Below are positions 1 through 5,001 of a stretch of 5,961 nt of DNA, one piece after another. Position 1 is the stretch's first letter. Every line of letters begins with the position of its first letter. The notes under the pieces were generated by a model that was not told the origin of the DNA, did not search any database, and saw only the letters and a list, made by a program, of their open reading frames with translations. This DNA is from Bacteriovorax stolpii. GTDB taxonomy: Bacteria > Bdellovibrionota > Bacteriovoracia > Bacteriovoracales > Bacteriovoracaceae. The translations under genes and the position numbers were made by a program. The stretch covers positions 1 through 5,961 of the forward strand of contig CAMAYW010000165.1 in the NCBI GenBank assembly GCA_945862475.1, written 5' to 3'.

Positions 1-436
1 AGCGCTCGCCCTTTGATTCCGCTTCTTGCCACTCGGATGCCATAATGGACCAAATTTTTCTCATCGCCGCTTCTTCAGGGATACATGTATCTGTCACGCG
101 ATTAAGGTGACGGTCATAGAGATCTTGCTCAGCATCTTTCGTGAGGGCACGCCAATCTGGAATGCGCTCGTAGTGCTCGTGAGCAACAAGATTATAGATA
201 TCCTCTTCTAGATTTGCCCCAGTACAAGAAATAGCGTGAACTTTGTCGTTTCTGATCATTTCGGCAAGAGAGATTCCGAGTTCTGCCGTGGACATGGCAC
301 CAGCAAGGGTGACCATCATTTTTCCGCCTGTTGCGAGGTGTGCCTCGTACCCTTTTACTGCATCCATCATGGCGGCTGCATTGAAGTGGCGGTAATGGTG
401 ATTCATGAACTGTGAAATAGGTCCTTTTGTTGTCAT
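1..436 (-). CDS. Deoxyhypusine synthase family protein (N-terminal part, cut by window edge)
   Basis: Translating the minus strand from the ATG at 436 gives 145 uninterrupted residues beginning MTTKGPISQF and running off the left edge, so the C-terminal half is missing. The segment GGKMMVTLAGAMSTAELG (about residues 37-54) and the segment SCTGANLEEDI (70-80) match the NAD-binding and TxG..EED regions of the deoxyhypusine synthase family, as does RVTDTCIPEE (113-122), typical of bacterial homologues. In eukaryotes and archaea the enzyme uses NAD and spermidine to put an aminobutyl group on a lysine of eIF5A/aIF5A. Bacteria lack that substrate, and some bacterial homologues are thought to make homospermidine instead, so the reaction here is open. 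The active-site lysine lies in the missing part. A weak AAAGAG Shine-Dalgarno sits 6 nt before the ATG. G+C is about 49%, well above the neighbouring genes. Confidence 0.9.
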   Translation of the reverse strand, partial: MTTKGPISQFMNHHYRHFNAAAMMDAVKGYEAHLATGGKMMVTLAGAMSTAELGISLAEMIRNDKVHAISCTGANLEEDIYNLVAHEHYERIPDWRALTKDAEQDLYDRHLNRVTDTCIPEEAAMRKIWSIMASEWQEAESKGER

Positions 437-473
437 GGTTGACTCTTTGTTTACCAGCTAAGAGGCCGGGGCT

Positions 474-490
474 CGCTTTCTTAAAAAGCG
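474..490 (-). other. Short inverted repeat at the start of the deoxyhypusine synthase leader
   Basis: CGCTTT and AAAGCG form a perfect 6-bp inverted repeat around a 5-nt loop. It falls at the predicted transcript start, so it could be a 5'-end RNA hairpin or a protein-binding site. It is not followed by a T tract in the transcribed direction, so it does not look like a terminator. Its function is unknown. Confidence 0.25.
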
Positions 491-495
491 TCGCT

Positions 496-524
496 ATTTC
501 ATTCTAATTAAGCTTCTCCGTCAA
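496..524 (-). promoter_or_regulatory. Sigma70-type promoter for the deoxyhypusine synthase gene
   Basis: On the minus strand TTGACG (519-524) is followed, after exactly 17 nt, by TGAAAT (496-501). These match the -35 and -10 consensus at 5/6 and 4/6 positions. Transcription would start near 489, leaving a leader of about 50 nt before the ATG at 436. I see no convincing terminator between the upstream small gene (ending at 545) and this promoter, so read-through from the upstream operon is also possible. Confidence 0.5.
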
Positions 525-544
525 GGGGGGAGATGAAGTTTTAA

Positions 545-754
545 CTAGTGAAGATTCTTATCCTCACGGGATTTTGACTGGTGGCCGTGTGGCTCAATTT
601 CGGCCATGTCTTCTTCTAGGACTTCCACCAGTTCGTCATCATCACTAAAGATGTTTTGTTGGTCTGATTTTGCTGCTTCGGGATGAAAAGGATTTTTTTC
701 ATTAGGCTTTATTAGATCTCTAAACTTACTAATAATCATTTGAAGAAAATACAT
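545..754 (-). CDS. Small acidic hypothetical protein, translationally coupled to the dehydrogenase
   Basis: A 69-residue reading frame beginning MYFLQMIISKF and ending in TAG. I recognise no family. The N-terminus (about 1-15) is hydrophobic to amphipathic with basic residues. The centre is acidic (SDDDELVEVLEEDMAEIE, about 38-55) and the tail is hydrophilic and His/Lys-rich. There is no signal peptide, cysteine or clear metal motif. The ATG at 754 is preferred because GGTGA lies 4 nt upstream, overlaps the dehydrogenase TGA stop (759-761), and sets up coupled translation. An in-frame TTG at 772 would add six residues but has no ribosome binding site. The position right behind the dehydrogenase suggests co-expression and possibly a related job, but that is inference. 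It could also be a non-conserved ORF. Confidence 0.6.
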   Translation of the reverse strand: MYFLQMIISKFRDLIKPNEKNPFHPEAAKSDQQNIFSDDDELVEVLEEDMAEIEPHGHQSKSREDKNLH

Positions 755-758
755 GCCT

Positions 759-763
759 TCACC
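759..763 (-). promoter_or_regulatory. Ribosome binding site for the small acidic gene
   Basis: GGTGA on the minus strand matches the 3' part of the AAGGAGGTGA anti-16S complement and ends 4 nt before the ATG at 754. Its TGA is also the stop codon of the upstream dehydrogenase, so terminating ribosomes are placed directly on it. This decides the start at 754 over the TTG at 772. Confidence 0.55.
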
Positions 764-1868
764 AAGTTCCAAAAAACTTGGGAAGAGGGAGAGCGAGTTT
801 TGGTTTTTTTGAGATTTGAGGAAAGGCAGAATTTTTACTTAATTCATCAAGACTGATCGGAGAGGCAAGATCAAGGGATAATAAAAGCGCCTCAATAATT
901 CGAAGGTCCTTTGCCCCATCATCTATTTGACTCTTTGGCGTTTTATTAGCTAGGAGACAATCAGAGAAATGCATTATTTCTTGGGCGAATTGATCGAGTT
1001 TAAAAAATTTCCGTGAGATGATTTTTTTATTGGCATAAATTTTTAATATCATGGGCCTCGTGTATTCGTAGGCCCTTTCAAGTTTGATTCTTCCAAGTGT
1101 TCCCACGAGTTCTAGTTCTGAGCTACGATAGGCACCAAAACTAATCACAAAAGACGCCATTTTGCCTTCAGGAAATTTTAAAAGGCATGTCACAGTTTCA
1201 TCGCAATCTTTAAATCTCACGTCTTTTGAACTAGCGCTAAAGGCAAAGACCACCAATGGTTCTTCCTGAAAAAAGATTCTTGCAGCATTAATGCAATAAA
1301 CTCCGATGTCATGAAGGGGGCCTCCGCCTTTGTCTGGACTTTGAAGTCTAAAGTTAAAAATATCTTTCACGTCCAATGTAAAACTAGAGTTAAAAATTTT
1401 TAAATCTCCCATTTTTTTTTCTTTTATAAGACTCATGATATTTTGGTAGGCCGGATGAAAATGAAGTCGGTAAGCTGTCATCAGTTTTACATCGTTTTTT
1501 TTTGACTCATCAATCATAGATTGGGCGTCTTCATAGCTTATACTTAAGGGCTTTTCACATAGGACATGTATTCCATATTGAAAAGCCATTTCAGAGATGA
1601 CCTTATGGGTATCATTTGGAGTGGATACATAGAGTGCATCAAATGTATTACTTTCGAGTGCCTCTTTTAATTGTGAAAATAAATAACGATGATTAATTTT
1701 ATACTTAGTTCCAAAGTGTTGAAGCTTCTCATCATGTTGAGAAATGATGGTGGTCAGGACGGAATTTTTTTTTGTCTTTCTGAAAGCTGGTAAAACTGCA
1801 TCCTGAGCAATATGCCCAAGACCCACAATGGCGTAACGAATTTTTTTATTTTTTTCAACTAACGGCAT
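759..1868 (-). CDS. Gfo/Idh/MocA family oxidoreductase, glucose-fructose oxidoreductase-like
   Basis: A complete 369-residue NAD(P)-dependent dehydrogenase. The N-terminal Rossmann domain carries AIVGLGHIA (about 13-21) followed by LPAF, as in glucose-fructose oxidoreductase. STPNDTH (about 82-88) and CEKP (104-107, with the catalytic-type lysine at 106) follow. The C-terminal domain contains AYRLHFHP (132-139) and GGGPLHDIGVY (181-191), giving the Asp187 and Tyr191 expected of the glucose-fructose oxidoreductase branch rather than the DxxxH of inositol dehydrogenases. There is no Tat or Sec signal, unlike periplasmic Zymomonas GFOR, so it is probably cytoplasmic and acts on a free, phosphorylated or nucleotide sugar; the substrate cannot be read from sequence. 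The start at ATG 1868 is chosen for its GTGAGG ribosome binding site 6 nt upstream. The gene lies between a lipoprotein gene (51-nt gap) and a small gene (4-nt gap). It contains three runs of nine A on its coding strand. Confidence 0.9.
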   Translation of the reverse strand: MPLVEKNKKIRYAIVGLGHIAQDAVLPAFRKTKKNSVLTTIISQHDEKLQHFGTKYKINHRYLFSQLKEALESNTFDALYVSTPNDTHKVISEMAFQYGIHVLCEKPLSISYEDAQSMIDESKKNDVKLMTAYRLHFHPAYQNIMSLIKEKKMGDLKIFNSSFTLDVKDIFNFRLQSPDKGGGPLHDIGVYCINAARIFFQEEPLVVFAFSASSKDVRFKDCDETVTCLLKFPEGKMASFVISFGAYRSSELELVGTLGRIKLERAYEYTRPMILKIYANKKIISRKFFKLDQFAQEIMHFSDCLLANKTPKSQIDDGAKDLRIIEALLLSLDLASPISLDELSKNSAFPQISKKPKLALPLPKFFGTW

Positions 1869-1874
1869 AATAAA

Positions 1875-1880
1875 CCTCAC
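1875..1880 (-). promoter_or_regulatory. Ribosome binding site deciding the dehydrogenase start
   Basis: GTGAGG on the minus strand lies 6 nt before the ATG at 1868. The GTG inside this site is in frame and would extend the protein by four residues, but it has no ribosome binding site of its own. ATG 1868 is therefore preferred. Confidence 0.6.
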
Positions 1881-1899
1881 TGAGTGTTTTGCAAGTGAG
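1876..1899 (-). other. Inverted repeat overlapping the dehydrogenase ribosome binding site
   Basis: CTCACT and AGTGAG form a perfect 6-bp stem around a 12-nt loop in the 51-nt gap between the lipoprotein and dehydrogenase genes. The downstream arm includes most of the GTGAGG ribosome binding site, so a folded mRNA would partly hide it. The loop is long and the stem short, so it may have no function. Confidence 0.25.
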
Positions 1900-1919
1900 A
1901 TGCCAGAAAGCGACTAAGT

Positions 1920-2720
1920 TTAATATTTTGTTGCTATAAAGATTTCAATTAACTCAGTGAGTTCAGCTTTTTGATGATGCAGATGCTTTTTTTGTTTTTC
2001 ATTCAAAGTTGGGAGGAAGGCCAAAATAATTTCTAGGTATTTATCATCCTTTAAATTTTCGATATGGGATTTAAGAAATAGCTGCATGATTTCAGTTTCT
2101 CTTGTTTTCTGATCAGACGTCCTTTTAAGTAAAGTAACGACTTCATCTAAAACAACGGCTCGGCGCTCTAGTCTCTGTTTTATTTTCTCATGAAGATAAT
2201 CTTCGTATTTTTTAAGAACTTGTATTTGAGATTCATTTAAATCTCCAATAACTTTCTTTATGGCCGAAATGTTTTTATTGAAATCTTTTTTCTCCGCTTT
2301 TGCCTTAAGCTTTTTTATCTCTTTGTCCTGAATCTCTTTAAAGCTTTTAATTCCGTCTTTACTGAGAGTCGATATTTTTTTTGAGATTAATTGAGAGAAA
2401 TGAATAAAGATTTTTTGATACCATCTCTTCGCTTCTTCATATCGAAGAGAAACGTTTTTTTGATCCTCAAGATCTAAGCTCTTCATCATTTGAAGAAGTT
2501 CTAAAGCCTCGGGCTTTATGTTGTTCAATAATAAACGGACGTCACTTTTTAAATGTTCCTTCTCTTTACTTTCAAGAGGTAGATGCTTGTTTATCTGATA
2601 AATCAAAAAAGTATCAGCATTTTTGACTGCTAGTTCTTTAAGTCCACAGCTGGATAATAGAAAGATGAATAAAAAAGAGAAAATATATTTGAAAGGATAT
2701 CCCATGGCCCAAATTATCAT
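1920..2720 (-). CDS. Lipoprotein resembling the DUF6279 family
   Basis: A 266-residue protein with a lipoprotein signal peptide: a short n-region (MIIWAMGYPFK), a hydrophobic stretch (about 12-22) and the lipobox LLSSC, giving a lipidated Cys25. Position +2 is Gly, which by the usual rule favours outer-membrane delivery. The segment just after the cysteine (LKELAVKNADTFLIYQINK, 27-45) followed by an Lxxxx-E/Q-xxL helix resembles DUF6279 lipoproteins, a family without known biochemical function. The rest is highly charged, Lys/Glu-rich and almost certainly all helical, with coiled-coil-like stretches (about 115-180). The start at 2720 is supported by GAGG 7 nt upstream; the ATG at 2705 has no comparable site. 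It is first in the probable operon with the dehydrogenase, an unusual pairing. G+C is about 31%. The family call is by eye and moderate; the lipoprotein call is strong. Confidence 0.82.
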   Translation of the reverse strand: MIIWAMGYPFKYIFSFLFIFLLSSCGLKELAVKNADTFLIYQINKHLPLESKEKEHLKSDVRLLLNNIKPEALELLQMMKSLDLEDQKNVSLRYEEAKRWYQKIFIHFSQLISKKISTLSKDGIKSFKEIQDKEIKKLKAKAEKKDFNKNISAIKKVIGDLNESQIQVLKKYEDYLHEKIKQRLERRAVVLDEVVTLLKRTSDQKTRETEIMQLFLKSHIENLKDDKYLEIILAFLPTLNEKQKKHLHHQKAELTELIEIFIATKY

Positions 2721-2764
2721 GTACGTACCTCATTGGGCCTCTAAATTTTACTAGCTTATTAAAT

Positions 2765-2780
2765 TAATCAGCTAATCAGC
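2765..2780. repeat. Perfect tandem 8-bp repeat TAATCAGC x2 in the divergent promoter region
   Basis: Two immediately adjacent copies of TAATCAGC lie between the TTGTCAA box and the candidate minus-strand -10 element. They are followed by the palindrome GCATGC (2779-2784). The placement suits a regulator-binding site acting on the lipoprotein promoter, but the 8-bp period is not a full helical turn, and no known operator is recognised. Confidence 0.4.
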
Positions 2781-2845
2781 ATGCGAAATTTGTCAAAACC
2801 CAACTATTTTTGCATTCTAATCTTTGCTTATCAGGTTTTATAAAT

Positions 2846-2849
2846 GGGG
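2846..2849 (+). promoter_or_regulatory. Ribosome binding site deciding the M23 peptidase start
   Basis: GGGG lies 7 nt before the ATG at 2857. The longer reading frame from the TTG at 2824 lacks such a site and would place charged residues ahead of a clean signal peptide. The ATG at 2857 is therefore preferred. Confidence 0.5.
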
Positions 2850-2856
2850 TCATTTT

Positions 2857-3828
2857 ATGAAGTTTCTCATCCTCTTTCTTTTAATTTCAGAGGCTTTTTC
2901 CTTTTCTCACGAAAGAGAATTAAAAACAAAGGCTGATTCCTTTGCTACAGGTGTTTTTAGGACTCAAAGAAATCATCCCTGGCCCTTTCCTCTCTTATCG
3001 ATTGGGCACAATATGCAGTCCTTTCAAAATTATGGAAGCTCCCCTTATTGGCATGATGGATTAGATATTCGTTCGGTTGTTGATCAACCTATTTATGCCT
3101 CCGCAGGGGGCAAAGTTGTGAATATAGAAAATTATTCTCCTGGTAACAATCTTTACTGGGAAGTTGCCATTTTGGATGATGAAGGATTTGTTTGGAAATA
3201 TCATCATGTTGATCGGTCAACGATTCCCCCTGAAATTTTTAAAGCTCTTAAATTGGGCACCAAAATTAATTCGGGAACCTTTATTGGTAAAGTGGTGCGC
3301 TGGCCAGTGAGTACTTTTGGAGAGGTTTATCATCACCTTCATTTACTTGTTGTCGCAAAGGACGGGCTCTACACAAATCCATTTTTAATGATGGAGCCTC
3401 TCCCTGATACAACGTCACCAGTGATAAAGAAAATTGGCCTTGCAAAAAATCATCGTCCTGTGAGTGGTAACGAAATCAGAGGGACACATAGCCTATTTGT
3501 AGAGGCGAGTGATTTAACTTTGCATGATAAGTTTCTTCTTCCTCCATACAAAATCTCATATCGATTAGATGGGAATGATGAAATTGTTGTGTGGGAATTT
3601 GTTCATTTACCGTCCGGGAAAAATGATGAGGATTTCATTAATGATTTTTATCTTGAGGGTACGTGCGGAAATTATGATTGTCGTAAATTTTTCTTTAATC
3701 TAAATTTCACTAAAGAAAATCCTAGGCGTACGATGTCCCTGCCTAAAGGCCCACACTCTATTGAAGTGATGGTTGAGGACATCGTAGGAAATAAAACTAG
3801 TGATTTGTTTGAATGGAAAGTTCTTTAA
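2857..3828 (+). CDS. Secreted M23 (LytM-type) zinc metallopeptidase with C-terminal beta domain
   Basis: A 323-residue protein beginning MKFLILFLLISEAFSFS, a Sec signal peptide with a likely SPase I cut after AFS (residue 15), so it acts in the periplasm or outside. The M23 peptidase core (about 55-180) shows HDGLD (His66 and Asp70, the HxxxD zinc ligands), YHHVD (115-119, the usual Y-H-HL segment) and HLH (His160 and His162, the HxH motif). All key residues are present, so an active cell-wall endopeptidase cutting peptidoglycan cross-links is likely. From about 185 (TTSPVIKKIGL) a second domain of about 135 residues has alternating beta-type strands ending in VMVEDIVGNK, like Ig/fibronectin-type folds, plus a cysteine pair (270, 275) that could form a disulfide in the periplasm. 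It has its own promoter region, divergent from the lipoprotein operon, and its 3' end overlaps the MFS gene by 32 bp. Confidence 0.88.
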   Translation: MKFLILFLLISEAFSFSHERELKTKADSFATGVFRTQRNHPWPFPLLSIGHNMQSFQNYGSSPYWHDGLDIRSVVDQPIYASAGGKVVNIENYSPGNNLYWEVAILDDEGFVWKYHHVDRSTIPPEIFKALKLGTKINSGTFIGKVVRWPVSTFGEVYHHLHLLVVAKDGLYTNPFLMMEPLPDTTSPVIKKIGLAKNHRPVSGNEIRGTHSLFVEASDLTLHDKFLLPPYKISYRLDGNDEIVVWEFVHLPSGKNDEDFINDFYLEGTCGNYDCRKFFFNLNFTKENPRRTMSLPKGPHSIEVMVEDIVGNKTSDLFEWKVL

Positions 3829-4990
3829 CTTTACTGTTCTTGATTCCTAGAAAAGCGATATAGGCATAGCAAATCACTGGTAAGAGAAACGCAAGTCGTA
3901 GTCCCATTCGATCGGCCATCTCTCCAGTGATCACTGGAATAAGTGCTCCTCCAAGAATCGCCGTTGCCAAAAGCCCCGAGCCTTTATGTTCCTCGCCCTG
4001 TTTTAAATCTTTAATTCCAAAAGTGAAGATTGTTGGAAACATGATGGAGTTACAAAAACCCACGAGGATGAGACTATAAATGGATAATTGGCCAAAAGAA
4101 TTAATTGAAAGAAGAATAAAGGCAATCGCAAGCATTGAATGAGTTGTGAGAACTTTTCCAGGGGAAAACTTATTCAAAGTAAAAATCCCTAAAAATCTTC
4201 CAACCATCGCTCCACCCCAATAAATAGCAACGAGAGTTGCAGCTTGAGTCTCTGGCATTGGAATGATTTCAATAATATAATTTACAAGAAAACTTCCAAT
4301 TGAAACCTCTGCACCCACGTAGCAAAAAATCCCGATCATTCCAAGGAGAAGGCTTCGATCTTTTATAACTTGGGCCCAAGAGGAAGAGCTCTTTGAGTCT
4401 TCAGATTTTATGATGGGTAGTTCTAGGCGAGAAAGAATAAAAGCAATCGCAACTAAAACAAGAGCAATAAAGAGGTAGGGGATTTTGACTGCGGCAGCTC
4501 CATCAGTATGATCAAGATTTCTTAGAATAAAATAAGATCCAAAAAATGGAGCTAAGAATGTTCCGAAAGAATTAAAGGCTTGGACCATCGTAAGTCTAGA
4601 GGAGGCACTCTCTTTTGGTCCGATGACTGAAACATAAGGATTGGCCGCAACTTGAAGAAGAACAATACCCGAGGCCAGAATAAAAAGTGCAAATAAAAAG
4701 AGTCCATAAACGTTATAGGAAACAGCGGGAAAAAAAAGAAGGCATCCCAAAGCTGTTATAATAAATCCAATCACCATACCTTTGTGATAGCCAAAAGAAT
4801 CAATTAACTTACTAGCAGGAATAGAGGTTAGTCCGTAAGCACCAAAAAAACAAAATTGAACTAATGCAGCCTGCCCATAGGTCAGATCAAAAACTTGCTT
4901 AAGGTAGGGGATAAGAATGTCATTGAGGCAGGTGATGAAACCCATCATGAAAAACAAAGTTGATAGAGAGGTTAAGGCTTTTTTATACAT
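3797..4990 (-). CDS. gluP: MFS sugar:cation symporter, FucP/GluP (glucose/galactose) group
   Basis: A complete 397-residue inner-membrane transporter with hydrophobic segments consistent with 12 helices and a hydrophilic central loop (about 188-213). The signature FFMMGFITCLNDILIPYLK (13-31) marks the FHS family (FucP/GluP). LQVAANPYVSVIGP (112-125), SSRLTMVQAFNSFGT (130-144), YVGAEVSIGSFLVNYI (224-239) and NSIMFPTIFTF (314-324) also match. Asp24 aligns with the proton-coupling Asp46 of E. coli FucP. Gln113 stands where FucP has Glu135, which favours the glucose/galactose (or N-acetylglucosamine) branch over fucose. The symbol names the group, and the exact sugar is unproven. It starts 11 nt after the symporter gene stop codon, with a weak AAAGAGA site overlapping that stop, so the two are probably one operon. 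Its 3' end overlaps the convergent peptidase gene. Confidence 0.88.
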   Translation of the reverse strand: MYKKALTSLSTLFFMMGFITCLNDILIPYLKQVFDLTYGQAALVQFCFFGAYGLTSIPASKLIDSFGYHKGMVIGFIITALGCLLFFPAVSYNVYGLFLFALFILASGIVLLQVAANPYVSVIGPKESASSRLTMVQAFNSFGTFLAPFFGSYFILRNLDHTDGAAAVKIPYLFIALVLVAIAFILSRLELPIIKSEDSKSSSSWAQVIKDRSLLLGMIGIFCYVGAEVSIGSFLVNYIIEIIPMPETQAATLVAIYWGGAMVGRFLGIFTLNKFSPGKVLTTHSMLAIAFILLSINSFGQLSIYSLILVGFCNSIMFPTIFTFGIKDLKQGEEHKGSGLLATAILGGALIPVITGEMADRMGLRLAFLLPVICYAYIAFLGIKNSKVKELSIQTNH

Positions 4991-5001
4991 GTTTGATCTC
5001 T

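Larger units (their letters stand above)
2721..2856. promoter_or_regulatory. Divergent control region between lipoprotein operon and M23 peptidase gene
   Basis: These 136 AT-rich bases separate two divergently read genes. The box TTGTCAA (2790-2796) reads as TTGTCA on the plus strand and as consensus TTGACA on the minus strand. On the plus strand TCTAAT (2816-2821) is a 5/6 match to a -10 element, although the 20-nt spacer is long. It would give a leader of about 30 nt. On the minus strand no good -10 lies 16-18 nt from TTGACA. A separate 5/6 -10 candidate, TAAAAT (2745-2750), would leave a 20-nt leader but has no clear -35 partner. Exact start points are therefore uncertain. GAGG (2728-2731) serves the lipoprotein, and GGGG (2846-2849) serves the peptidase. 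Confidence 0.45.

Noticed and set aside
26..211. Plus-strand open frame of 61 codons
   Set aside because: It lies opposite the well-supported deoxyhypusine synthase frame, has no ribosome binding site or recognisable product, and is a shadow frame.
2721..2728. Palindrome GTACGTAC between the lipoprotein ribosome binding site and its ATG
   Set aside because: It is short with no loop for an RNA hairpin, and an 8-bp palindrome is expected by chance in a window this size.
2824..2856. TTG start giving an 11-residue longer M23 peptidase
   Set aside because: It has no ribosome binding site and would spoil the signal peptide. The ATG at 2857 has both.
3817..3832. Hairpin AAAGTT-CTTT-AACTTT at the peptidase stop as a bidirectional terminator
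   Set aside because: The 6-bp stem has only one G-C pair and no proper T tract follows on either strand, so it is too weak to call a terminator.
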